A stretch of DNA of 64,000 nt from Buddleja alternifolia (GCA_019426215.1 CM033396.1:33275154-33339153), one strand, 5' to 3'; positions 33,923 to 45,430 are shown, numbered from the stretch's first letter. Notes: generated from the letters alone by a model not told the origin. A program made the numbers and translations.

Positions 33923-36900
33923 TCACATTTTAACCGGAATAGCCTTGAGGGGAACCTCCTTGCGTACCGATATTCCAAGCCTCTCTTTTGTGTCCATTTC
34001 TTCTCGTTTAATCCCTATCTCATATTGCCAACTAAAGTTCTGAATCAAAGTTGCCACAATAATATGTAGCATTCTATTGGCCAGTGGCATACCCGGGCAA
34101 GTTCTTCTCCCCGAACCAAAAGGAATAAGCTCGAAATCTTGGCCCTTAAAATCAATATTTTTGTCCAAAAACCGTTCAGGCTCAAATGAATTTGGGTTCG
34201 ACCATAGACGTGATTCTCTGCCCATAGCCCACACATTAACTAATATTTGTGTATTTTTGGGGATCATATAGCCGTTGATTTCTACATCAGTTTCAGATTT
34301 GTGAGGAAGTAAAAGAGGACCAGGAGGGTGATATCTAAGTACCTCCTTAATCACGGCTCGTAAATATGGGAGTCTTGAGATGTCAGATTCTTGCACTTGT
34401 GTATTTTCTCCAATGACAGTCATAAGCTCATGTTTAGCTTTTTCCATTTTCTGGGGGTTGAGTAGTAATTGTGTCATAGTCCATTCTGTTGTGCTCGCTG
34501 TTGTGTCCGGTCCTGCAACAAATAAGTCCTAAAAAAAGAGTAAAATTAAAAACACAGTTCTTTCTTAATTTTCTGGTATTGTTTATCACGTCCTGCAAAG
34601 TGAAATTTTCTATGTTTAAGCATATGTTTTTTCTGTCGAAAAAAAAAACATATCTTTTCTTTCCCATAGGCGGTGGGGGTGGTATATATATAGATTTTCT
34701 TGGAGTCCGCAAACAATAATTCTTGCCAATTTAACTTCTATTAAAAAGTGATTTATTTTTATAAGTTTTTATCAAAACTATTAAAATCTTTTCATTTCAA
34801 GTTAAAAGAAACTAGATTCTATTCTCGTTTGTAAATTCTCTAATTTTGCATGAAATTGTCTTTGTTTCTGTATGAAATCTTTGCTTTTCTCAGCTTTTCC
34901 ACCAGAGTTTTAATTCATAATTACTTAAATATGAATTCTTAGTTCTTACTATCATTATCACTACCACGTATTGTGAGTACTCGAATTCTAATGAACCCGC
35001 GAGCGCACAGACGCCCATTTACCGCTTCAATTAGCTCCAGTCAAGGACCCCAATAAAGATTCCTATCTATGATGCACGAATACTCCTAAAATCGACCTCG
35101 TGCAGTATCATATTCGTATCGTACCCCTATCCGGCACGGATACTCTCGGATACAGTGTCCAGGCCATTTTTGAAGTTTCCAAAAAAAAAAAGAAAAGAAA
35201 AAATTCTGGATCCCGTATCCGACACAAAATTTGAATTATCCGATACGTTTTGGATACCAGATAAAATATTTGTTTAATATTATATAATAGTTTTTGGACT
35301 AAAATAGGAAAATAGATAATATATTCGGTCTTTTGTTAAAAATTAACACATAAAAATTAAATAAATGACAAAGAAATTTACAGAACTAGATAACATTTTA
35401 TTTATATCAATGAATTTATAGAATCAAATTTATTTTTATATATTATACATGCATATATATAGATGTATCCTCGGCGTATCGTATCCTAAAATTTTGAGAT
35501 TTGCAGTATTTCGTATCCGTATCGTATCGTACCCGTATCCTCGTATTTATATCCGTGTATCATAGATTCCTATTAAATCTAATTTTCTATATCTATTAAA
35601 TCACCAAATAAAGAACTCTAACATAACGCATTTAATGATTGTCACGAGTATCGGAAAGATTTCAATTACCATAAGAAGTCTCATTGCTTCTTCTAATATA
35701 ATATTAAGAAATAATACTGACACTCCATAAATTACTATAAGAGCTCCAACTTTAATTTTTAAATTAAAATACGATAACAATGCCCGCAGAGTATAGAATA
35801 TTATAAATTTCACAATTAAATTTCAAGACTATCTTTGCACATTCAAAACAAATTATTATATTGTTTTCACTGTTTAATTACATATCGAATAATAATACGC
35901 ATAAATTAGAAAATTGAAGAGTTTTAAATTTTTATATGAAATCCTAAAACATAATTCCATCAATGAAAAATTAAGAGCATAATCAACAATATAACATACA
36001 AGTATGTCAAATTAGATAATGACAAAATATCAAATGAAAATGAAAATCACTTCATTTTGGCCACATATTAGCACCAAACTAACAATGTAGTTTATTATAG
36101 TAATCAATCAGAATTTAGGCGTAGATAAATTCTCAAATAAACCTAATTCCTATTTATCAATTGACTTTTTTTCTAACAAATAGGCATCTTCTCATAAAGA
36201 AAAGAGGAGTTCATGTGGTAATTTGTAGGGCCCCAATATCAATTCTCTATAATATTAAGGAAATCTAAACAATATAGTGAAGAAAAAGGAACAAATCAAC
36301 AAATTTGATTTCAAGAAAGGTCAAATTTCAGATTCTTTTTTTCTTTTTTCTTTTTACAATTAATGATCAGATAAAGTTTTCTACCATTATGTTGAAGTTT
36401 AACAACATGTTTTGTATGTAGTTTGTAGATTTTTGGGTTTATATATCTCATATTTTTATAATTATTTTCATTATACCATGAGGTTGACCACTTGAATTTG
36501 AGTATCTAGTTTTGCGAAGTATGAATTTCTTACGTTTGTTTTACTTTTTTCTTGATAATTATTTTCTAAACTACGAAGTAACTATACTCACAATTTATGC
36601 GCTCTATCAATTTTTTTGTTAAGGCTAAATTACGAAGCTTTAAATTATTCATGAGGTTAATGAGGTTGATTAAGAAATATAAAAAAACTTGATTAAAAAA
36701 TATAAAAAAAACTTGTGTTGTTGATTAAGAAATATTAAATTACTTATGTGGTTAATTAAAGAAAAGAATTGAATCATACATGGCAACTTGAATAGCAGGT
36801 TGCCGGTTGGTTTCCAGCCACAATTTGTGGCTGGAAAAGGTCTGCAAGGATTTTCATCCTTACAGACAGAGTATTTTTTCCATTATATTCCCCAAGTATC

Positions 36901-38250
36901 ATGATGTAGTATTTTTGATTGTATCTTATATAGTTTACTAGCTACAACTTAATAAGTACTTAGGGTTTTAATCAAAATTTGCATTTACGTTCAAAACAAG
37001 TATACTTACTGCAATTTAAGTTCTATTTATTGAATGCCTTATATTAATTTAAAGCAAATTTTAAATAGTATAATATTAATTAGTTGCAATGTCAATAAAT
37101 GCTCATAATTATGGGCCTTCAACTAACAACAAAATAAATATTATAGACTAAAAGAATTTAATTAACATAGTTTGATTAGCTAAGAAATATGAAATTTACA
37201 ATGGATATGCTCAAACTACAATACATAAGCAATTTAATATTTTTCATTTTCATTTTTTTTTAGTTCAGAGTTTTTCTATATTGTTTCCGAAGAGTATATA
37301 ATATTTAACTGTCCGAAACATCCTAAAAACGAAGAATTTAGATAACAAATGGAAAAATTTCTCACCAGAAGGAAATGCTTAATCTCGTTGCAGCTCAAAT
37401 CGTACTCAGTTCCTTCGCTGAGATCAAGTAGTGTTTCTAACATATCTTTTCTCTTCGGAGATCCAATATTGGATGTTCTTCTTTCTTCCAATCTTTGATT
37501 AATTATACCCTCAATCAACATAGGTAATTCTCCAAAATAAAAATCAGCCTTCCGTTTAATTCCCTGAGGATCGAACGGTTTAAGAACTGGGAAGTAATCA
37601 GCAAAATTTGGAACCGCCACAATCTTAATCAAACCCTCAATACAATCCTTCCATTTCTGAGTTTCATCAGAGTCAAAGTCAGTAAAATCAGTTGAAAATA
37701 ACGTGGCCGACATGAGATTAAGCGTCGTAATAAACGCAGCTTCGCCAATATTAACTGCTCGGCCATCAACGCTGCATTTGTGTACATAGTCACAAAGCTT
37801 TCTAATCTTGGCTTGGCGAAGGCCATTGCTTTCATCGAGACAAATGGTTGAAAACATTTTCTCTCTACAAATTTTTCGATATTTTCTCCCTTCGGTTCCA
37901 ACAGGTAAGTACCCCATGGAGACTTTGTGGTGGTCGTGTGCTTTTGCTGCACCTGGAATGGTACGGAACGAGAAAATTTGGTCGTGTTTTTGCAGTATTT
38001 CTTTGGCCATTTCAGGTGAGGAAGCGACGACGGTGTATACGCTTCCAAACTTGAGAGACATTAAAGGGCCATACGTTTTGGAGAGTTTAGCAAGGGATTG
38101 ATGGGGGTTTTGGCCAAGTTGAAGTATGTTTCCAATGATTGGAAAAGGATAAGGCCCCGGAGGAAGCTTGGTTGATCTCTTGGACCTTAGGAAATGAAAC
38201 CATGTCCAAGAGAGGAAAAATAGAACAAGCAAAAGTGTAATGAAATCCAT
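33923..38250 (-). CDS. Cytochrome P450, CYP76-like (two exons)
   Basis: Exon 1 is 37366-38250 and exon 2 is 33923-34528, with a GT-AG phase-0 intron of 2837 bases. The joined frame is 496 codons, the usual CYP76 length. Visible parts are an N-terminal membrane anchor (residues 2-20), hinge PPGPYPFPIIGN, I-helix AGPDTT (300-305), EVLR (357-360), PERF (412-415) and heme loop PFGSGRRTCPG with Cys439. The protein should sit in the endoplasmic reticulum membrane and take electrons from P450 reductase. Sequence around VPNFADYFP and FDPQGIKRKADFYFG resembles CYP76AH diterpene oxidases such as ferruginol synthase, but the substrate is not provable. Oddity: the C-helix WxxxR motif reads GRKYR, with Gly121 for Trp. 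Otherwise it looks intact. Confidence 0.9.
35067..35565. mobile_element. hAT-type MITE in the P450 intron
   Basis: Inverted ends ctatgatgcacg and, reversed, ctatgatacacgg are flanked by the exact 8-bp duplication attcctat (35059-35066 and 35566-35573). The interior repeats phrases such as gtatcgtatc. A related copy lies at 47458-49675. It encodes nothing. Confidence 0.8.
36782..36866. repeat. Three consecutive hairpins in the P450 intron
   Basis: Three inverted repeats sit side by side: ggcaac...gttgcc (36782-36804), a perfect 12-bp stem tttccagccaca with loop att (36811-36837), and an 11-bp stem tctgcaaggat with one mismatch (36841-36866). They lie in otherwise AT-rich intron sequence. Their role is unknown. 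Confidence 0.6.
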
Positions 38251-38316
38251 TTAAATTTATTCACTTCTTCTCTTTGATTGATTGATTGATTTAATTTCTC
38301 TCCTAGTACTATGCCC

Positions 38317-38324
38317 TTATATAG
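38317..38324 (-). promoter_or_regulatory. TATA box of the P450 gene
   Basis: On the minus strand the sequence reads ctatataaggg, about 67-75 bases upstream of the ATG. That spacing fits transcription starting near 38288 and a leader of about 40 bases. It is a prediction from sequence only. Confidence 0.6.
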
Positions 38325-38343
38325 GGATGAAGTTGCTAAATGT

Positions 38344-38680
38344 GGGTAAATTGCAATTTTGATTTCTTAAGTATGCTCTTATACAAGTTTGATCTCAATA
38401 TTTTGGTCCATCTTGTATTGTAACCTATATCTTTTGAAAAATTTCACGTTTAACCTCAGATGTGAATTTTCATTAGAAAATCAATTGAGCCATGGACGTG
38501 GCCCTTAATTTCCATTGCCTATTACCAATGGCCACATGTAATGGCTCCATTAATTTTTTTTTTTTATATTATCATGTATGAAACCAAATGTGAGATCCTT
38601 AAAAAGATACAGGATGCAATGTTAGATGACCAAATGTGTACATGAGCATATTTATCGGATGAAAAGTGCGATTTTTCCTA
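38344..38680. mobile_element. Possible MITE upstream of the P450 gene
   Basis: The ends gggtaaattgcaattttga and, reversed, taggaaaaatcgcacttttc resemble each other as imperfect inverted repeats. The interior is AT-rich and noncoding. A similar right end occurs near 46435-46455. No target duplication is clear. Confidence 0.35.
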
Positions 38681-39125
38681 CTGAATGATCATTTAAATTG
38701 GATATATAATTCTCGGAAACGTTCTTCTATTTCACTAGCTATAATATTTAATAAATGCATGCTTTTAGGTAATAAATATTTAATGTATTTCATGCAATAA
38801 ATACATGCTTTCAGTGTATAAAATATTTTTTTAAATATATACTTGGCATGCATGCATCTATTAAATGGAACACAATATGAAATACAAAATTGATTAAAGT
38901 ATCTAAACTTCTAAAGTGATAATACGTACATTGTATTTGAAGACCAAACGAGCTGAGACGTAGAGGTCATGAGATTGTGAGGACTTGATCCGCGAGCCCA
39001 TTGAACGCGATAAACGTCTAAGAACAAACTAAGTGCATCATGAAATTAGACACGCAATCATTTGAATAAAAATAATATCATATAGATGCGGATAGATACT
39101 TTAATTAATGTTATAAGTTGTTCGC
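38681..39125. other. AT-rich intergenic DNA
   Basis: No ORF, RNA gene or clear repeat can be supported in this stretch. Confidence 0.5.
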
Positions 39126-39140
39126 CTTTTGAGTTCTTAA

Positions 39141-39355
39141 CCAAAGGCTTGTTAGTTTAGCTGTATCAGCTTTCACTTTCATGTGGGAGGTCCTGAATTC
39201 AATCTCAAACTGTCACAAGTTATGACTTTTCTCTCTTTATTTAATTTGGAGTCCTATAGGGCATGTGTTGCCCATGGTTAAAAACTAGCGGCCCGAGTTT
39301 GTCGGGTCAAAATATTCCATTCGTCTATATTTTAAAAAAAAAAAAAAAAACTGAA
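39141..39355 (+). mobile_element. tRNA-derived SINE
   Basis: The element starts after, and ends before, the exact 15-bp duplication cttttgagttcttaa (39126-39140 and 39356-39370). It has an A-box-like ttagtttagctgtatcag near 39153, a B-box-like cctgaattcaatctc near 39191, and a run of 17 A at 39334-39350 near its 3' end. These are the marks of a short interspersed element copied by LINE machinery. Confidence 0.8.
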
Positions 39356-39370
39356 CTTTTGAGTTCTTAA

Positions 39371-39835
39371 GTACTTCGTATACAACGGGTACCACAAAGA
39401 TTATATAGGAACTACTCCGGAACTACCAAGAATTACATATGCCAAGAGAGTTGGAGTAGATAATATTGTTTTACGCGTGAAAATTAAAAGGATGGGAGTT
39501 GCATGGTTGGACTATGATTTATGCTTTTACCAAAATAAACCAATTAGTATCTGGCTATCGATCGAGATATTTACCCTCAAAATCCAAATTGTTGCTTCCC
39601 AAGGCCCCTCAAACCCATTAGCTCCAGTATCTCACTGCGTCTTTTACTTCGGATTGGATCTTTTATTGCAATGTATTGCAATCACACATATAATTATTGA
39701 TTTTATATTGAACATGTCATTAATTACCTAATACTTTACAATATTTGCAATCTGCAGTTCTCGACCTATGATATACAACTTTTTACAATTCAATTAAAGT
39801 AAAGTGTGAAATATATATATATATATATATATATA
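39371..39835. other. Intergenic DNA with AT microsatellite
   Basis: There is no supportable gene. An (AT)n run lies at about 39811-39835 and forms the insertion site of the next element. Confidence 0.5.
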
Positions 39836-40958
39836 GGGATAATTACACTGGACATACCTGAGGTATTGCGAAATTACAAAAAACATCCCCTAATTTAATA
39901 AATTACATCTAACATCCAAAGTTTTCATGTATTGATATAAAAATGGATGGAAAGTGATAAAAGACCTAAATGCCCTTACTGAATATTTATTTTTTAAAAA
40001 GAATAAAATTAAAAAAAATGAAAAAAAATTCAATTACCAAAATGCCCCTTTACCTCTCTATATTACTTTTAATACCAATTATAAAATAAAAAAATAAACT
40101 TCAAAGTAAAATATTTAAATATATATATATATGTATACGTATATGTATATGTATATGTGTGTATTTTATGTTAGAATGTGAATATGTGTGTGTGTAATTG
40201 TGTGTGTTTCTGTGTGTGCGTGACTGTGTGTGTGTAAGTGTGTGTGAGTGTGTGTAATTGTGTGTGTGTGTGTTCGTGACAGTGTGTGTGTGTAATGTGT
40301 GTGACTGTGTGTATAAATTTTGTGTGTGTGTGTGTGCTCTGTTGTGTGTGTGTGCGCGCACTCTGTTTTGTGTGTGTGTACAGTGTACTGCATTGGGGGG
40401 TGGGGTGGGTTGGAGAAGACGATACCCACCCCCACCCCCTTTTCTTTTCTTTATTTTTTCTTTTTTATTTATAAATTAATATATTAATAAGTAATTTATT
40501 TAAAAAATTTAGTTAATTAAAATATAATTTTTAAATTTATTTATACAAACTATTATATATTAATTTAATTAAAAGAATAAAATAATATCTTACACAAAAT
40601 ATTTTTATTTTATAATTTTAATAATTTATAATTTTTTTATTTTGTTGATAATGATTATAAATTATAAATAATTATTTATATACTTTATAAACACAACATT
40701 ACATATGAAACCTATACTTTTATAAAATATTACAAATAACACCAAAAGGGTATATTTGTCCAAGAAAAATCTGGTCTTTTGGTCCAGAAAAAGTCAGGGG
40801 TATTTTTGAAAGTTCACCTAAAAATTTAACGGAACCCTAACGGAAGGTGCTCAATGTTAGACGGTGAAAAAGGAATGGATGTTAGATGTAATTTATTGAA
40901 CTAGGGGATATTTTTTGTAATTTCGCAATACCTCAGGTATGTCCAGTGTAATTATCCC
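39836..40958. mobile_element. TIR element, probably MULE-type, with GT-rich interior
   Basis: Inverted repeats of about 80 bases start gggataattacactggacat on the left and mirror this at 40878-40958. The flanks are (AT)n on both sides, so a 9-bp duplication cannot be resolved. The interior contains a (GT)n-type tract at about 40150-40385. Minus-strand His/Thr frames over that tract are artefacts. No transposase is encoded. Confidence 0.75.
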
Positions 40959-41180
40959 TATATATATATAACATTTTATTTTTTAGTATAAATTTTCATA
41001 GGCAATTGTTAAGGTAATTAATGTGACTTTAATAGTTTATCCGACTTAAGTCCTATCTAAGAATAAGTCAGTAAGCATATTGCCTTATTTGTATTTGGAA
41101 TGACAAACTCAGCAGATTCAAGTTAGGTCAGCTATGCCAATGACTGACTATATTTAGAAAAAATATTTTTCTCATAGCCA
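40959..41180. other. Intergenic DNA
   Basis: AT-rich sequence with no feature that I can support. Confidence 0.4.
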
Positions 41181-41711
41181 TCTTTTGAATATATATATAT
41201 AATAGGTTGAGTGAAGAAGGTATTTGAGTGAGTGTATATGTAATATCAATTTCGGTTGGTTATGATAGAACTATGTATGACCTGATTCCTTGGGTTGTAT
41301 CTTGAAGGTATGTGAGTGGGGGTGTACGTAGTATCAATTTAGGTTGGTTATGATAGGACTATATATGGCCTGATTCCTTTTGTTGTATCTTGTTGATGAT
41401 TATTCATTCTTTTAAGAATGTAAGAGTGCTTAAGAAGGTATGTGAGTGAGTGTGTATGTACTATCAATTTAGGTTGGTTATGATAGGACTATGTATGACC
41501 TGATTCCTTGTGTTGTATCTTGCTAATGATTATTCATTCTTTTAAAAATGTAAGAGTTTTTAAGAGTAGTTCATTGAGCATTTGGTATATTCGTCCATTA
41601 ATAATGTTCTGTTAAAATTTGTTTTATGAAATAAATATGTAAAAGATACACTTATGAAATTTTAGTCGGGGCAACTTTCACCGCGCATTCGCGCGGTGTG
41701 CTATGACCTAG
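41181..41711 (+). mobile_element. Small non-autonomous Helitron
   Basis: The right end has the hairpin caccgcgc-attc-gcgcggtg at 41679-41698, followed 9 bases later by CTAG (41708-41711) and then T, the Helitron 3' rule. The proposed 5' end is TC at 41181 after an A, giving insertion between A and T. The left end is less certain than the right. No Rep/helicase is present. Confidence 0.55.
41211..41530 (+). repeat. Three-copy direct repeat inside the Helitron
   Basis: Copies of a block containing tatcaatttaggttggttat and cctgattccttgtgttgtat occur near 41240, 41330 and 41460. The spacing is uneven because the third copy follows an extra segment with ttcattcttttaagaatg. Confidence 0.7.
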
Positions 41712-42030
41712 TATATACATACACACACATCACACACACATCGCGCACACACACACACACCGCACACACACACACACATCGCGCGCGCGCGCGCACACAC
41801 ACCGCACACACACACACACATCGCTCGCGCGCGCGCACACACACCGCACACACACACACACATCGCGCGCGCGCGCGCACACACACCGCAGACACACTCT
41901 CACACAGTCTATATATATAGACATACACACACATCACACACACATCGCGCCCCCCCCCCCCCCCCCACGCACACACACCCCCACCCCCACCGCAGACACA
42001 CACAAACACAGTCTATATATATATACACAC
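41712..42030. repeat. CA/CG microsatellite cluster and C run
   Basis: Three tandem copies of a unit combining acacaccgcacacacac with alternating gcgcgcgcgc lie at about 41735-41890, followed by a run of 17 or more C near 41950. Alternating purine-pyrimidine tracts of this sort can adopt Z-DNA. Cys/Val-rich frames across it are artefacts. Confidence 0.75.
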
Positions 42031-43174
42031 ACAAAATCGCAGATCTGGGGTGGGGAGGCGGATCTGGGTCTTGTTGGCTGCGGGGGCCGATCTGGGTGTT
42101 GGGAAGGGGGCGACGGATTTGTTGGCAGCGACCGGATTAGGTGGCGTATGGTGGTGGGGTGGTGTGGTGGGGTGGTGGTGGTGGTTAGGGTTTAGGTAAA
42201 GAAGAAAGACGATGAAGAAGAAGAAATGAGGAAAAGAAAAAGAACAAGGAAAAAAGAAAAATATTAATAATAAAGTTTTGAATAAAATTATTTATCTTAA
42301 ATTTATTTATGATTTTTTGTTATTTTGATTTTAATTTGAAAAATTGTTAGTTATCAGTTTGGTTTTTATTGAGTTTAATTAATTGTTAATTATTTGGATG
42401 ATTTGTAATAATTATATTTTATTAATTAAAATTAATTAATTAAATAGCTTAAATAATTATTAGATAAAATATTTATACAAATAGAATATGTAATAGTTCA
42501 CAAAAATAACTACTCATTATTTATTAAATTATTAATTAAATTTAATTAAGATTTATAAAATTAGTTATCATATTCATTAAAATTAATGAATTAAATAATA
42601 TTAAATAGAATATATATATATATATATATATATAGATATATAATATAATAACTAATAAAAGTGGTTACCTATTATTACCTAAAATTATTAATTAAATATT
42701 TAAATGATTTTAAATAATATTCTTAATTGACTAATTAACTGAATAACTTAAATAATTCTTAAAGAATTTATTTATAATTTATAATTTTTAATTTAAAAAT
42801 TATAATTAGTGAATTTTTTGTTTGATCAATTATTAATTATAATTAATTTTTATTTTTTCAGGATTTATAAAAACATTACAATGACACCCCCTGAAAAATA
42901 GGTATACATTACATATACCTCCACCAGGGGTATATTGGGCAATCACAATTTCTGGACTTTTTGGTCCAGGGTGGACTGGGTTGGTCCAGGGGTATTTTGG
43001 GAAAAGTACAAAAGATTCCTGATGATGTCAGCAAAAATCTGCCCGGAAAAATTGGCAGGGGGTGTCCATGTAATCCAAAAAAAAATCGAGGGGGTGTGGT
43101 TGTAATTATCATTTACGGAGAGGAGATTTCTGTAATTACGCAATTAGTGAGGGGGTCTGTGTGTAATTATCCCA
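42031..43174. mobile_element. G-rich block, AT-rich spacer and a MULE-like right end
   Basis: A G-rich stretch (42040-42195, including gtggtggggtggtgtggtgg) is followed by AT-rich noncoding DNA with an (AT)n tract near 42610. The last 280 bases end gtgtaattatccc at 43161-43174 and share ggtccag and aattacgcaat-like phrases with the TIR element at 39836. This suggests a related element whose left end is lost. No gene is present. Confidence 0.4.
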
Positions 43175-45270
43175 AAAGACATACACACACGAATTTTTTG
43201 GAAAATAAATATTTTTTTGTCATGTTCGGGGTGTTTTTTTGAACTTTTTTGTACATTTTTGAGCTTCGACTTCAACATAAAAAATATAGATTGACTCACA
43301 AAGTTTGTAACGGTGCAAGAATTGATTCATTTTGATATCCGAGTGAAAAAATACATTAAATTTAAAAAAGACACACATACACTGATTTTTCAAAAAAAAT
43401 ATTTTTTCTTCATTACCGAGATAATTTTTTAACATTTTCTGTACATTTTCAGGCTTCAACTTCAACACAAAAAATGTAGATTGACTTGCAAAGTTTGTAA
43501 CGATGTAAGAATTGATTCATTTCGATATCCGGGTGAAATTTTACAATATGTTAAAAAGACACACATACACCAATTTTTTGGAAAGCAAATATCTTTTCGT
43601 CATCTTCGGGATGATTTTTTGACATTTTCTGTATATTTTCGGGCTTCGACTTCAATACAAAAATGTAGATTGACTTACAAAGATTGTAAAGGTTAAAGAA
43701 TTGATTTATTTTGGTATCCGGGTGAAAAATTACAACACGTTAAAAAGACACACATACATGGATTTTTTGGAAAACTAATATTTTTTCGTCATGTTCGGGA
43801 TGATTTTTTGATATTTTCTGTACATTTTCAAAGTTTGACTTCAACACAAAAAATGTAGATTGACTCACAAAGTTTGTAACAACATAGAGATTGATTCATT
43901 TTGATAGCTGGGTGAAAAACTAAATTAAAATTAAAAAAGACATACATAGACGGATTTTTTGAAAAAAAATATTTTTTTGTCATCTTCGGGATGATTTTTC
44001 GACATTTTCTGTATATTTTTGGACTTCAACTTCAACACAAAAAATGTATATTGACTTATAAAGTTTGTAACGATGCAAGAATTGATTTATTTTGATATCG
44101 GGGTGAAAAAGTACAACATGTTAAAAAACATCTTTTTCATAAAATACATGTCTTTTTTAACATGTATTTTTTCACCCCGGATATCGAAATGAATAAATTC
44201 TTGCACTGTTACAAACTTTGTGAGTCAATCTACATTTTTGTGTTGTAGTCAAAGCCCGAACATATAGAGAAAAATTCAAAAAATCATCCCGAAAATGATG
44301 AAAAACTATTTTTTTTCCAAAAAATCTGTGTATGTGTGTATTTTTTAAATTTGATGTATTTTTTCACCGGAATATCAAAATGAATCAATTCTTATACTGT
44401 TACAAACTTTGTAAGTCAATCTATATTTTTTGTGTTAAAGTCGAAGCCCGAAAATGTACAGAAAATGTCAAAAAATATCCTAAAGATGACGAAAAAATAT
44501 TTATTTTTCAAAAAATCCGTGTATGTGTGTCTTTTTAACATGCTGTATTTTTTTACCCGTATATCACAATGAGTCAATTCTTGCATCATTACAAATGTTG
44601 TGAGTCAATCTTCATTTTTTATTTTGAAGTCGAAGACCGAAAATATACATAAAATGTCGAAAAATCATCCCGAAAATGATAAGAAAATATTTTTTTTCCA
44701 AAAAATCAGTGTATGTGCGTCTTTTTTAAATTTGATGTATTTTTTCACCGGAATATTGAAATGATCAATTCTTTTACCGTTACAAACTTTGTGAGTTAAT
44801 CTAAATTTTTTGTGTTGAAGTCGAAGCTTGAAAATGTACAGAAAATGTCGAAAAATCATCCCGAAGATGACAAAAAAAAATTGTTTTTCAAAAAATCCGT
44901 GTAAGCGTGTCTTTTTAACATGTATTTTTTGACCCGAATATCGAAATGAATCAATTCTTGCATCGTTACAAACTTTGTGAATCAATCTATATTTTTGTCT
45001 TGAAGTCAAAGCCCGAAAATGTGCAAAAAAGGTCAAAAAATCATCCCAAAGATGACGAAAAAACATATATTTTCCAAAAAATCCGTGTATATGTGTCTTT
45101 TTTAACCTGTTCTATTTTTTCACCCGGGTATCGAATTGAATCAATTCTTGCTTCGTTACAAACTTTGTGAGTCAATTTATATTTTTTTATGTTGAAGTCG
45201 AGCCCAAAAATGTACAGAAAATGTCAAAAAATCATCACGAGTATGACAATTTTATTTTTTTTAAATCCGA
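43175..45270. repeat. Head-to-head arrays of a ~190-base unit
   Basis: Five plus-oriented units (marked by tgtagattgactcacaaag-type sequence near 43285, 43475, 43664, 43854 and 44045) are followed by about six reverse-complement units (near 44224, 44414, 44603, 44791, 44977 and 45168). The spacing is about 188-190 bases. The switch lies near 44117-44165, with acatgttaaaaaacat facing its mirror. Units vary by substitutions and small indels. Short ORFs on both strands are incidental. Confidence 0.85.
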
Positions 45271-45430
45271 ATGGGTACGCCCTTCACAATTACGTCTCAG
45301 TAACATTATTAAAAAAAAATTTTTTTTGCAGCAAATTAAAAAATAAATAATAAGAAATGTGGGTACGCCATTAGTAATGGCATACCTCAGGTGCGTACGC
45401 CATTACCAATGGCGTACCGTGCTGGATCTG
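45271..45430. repeat. Clustered gtacgccatt palindromes
   Basis: A partial copy gggtacgccc lies near 45276. At 45361-45420 lie gtacgccattagtaatggc and gcgtacgccattaccaatgg, each nearly self-complementary and also complementary to the other. The region can form one long hairpin or two small ones. It is probably a MITE end, but no duplication was found. Confidence 0.45.

Noticed and set aside
40101..41920. His/Thr and Cys/Val-rich ORFs
   Set aside because: They are translations of CA/GT and CG microsatellites.
42180..42197. Telomere-like ttagggtttagg
   Set aside because: Only about two repeats; too short to call an interstitial telomere tract.
43220..45170. Several 60-130-codon ORFs
   Set aside because: They lie inside the 190-base inverted arrays, repeat the same peptide in shifted forms, and have no domain.
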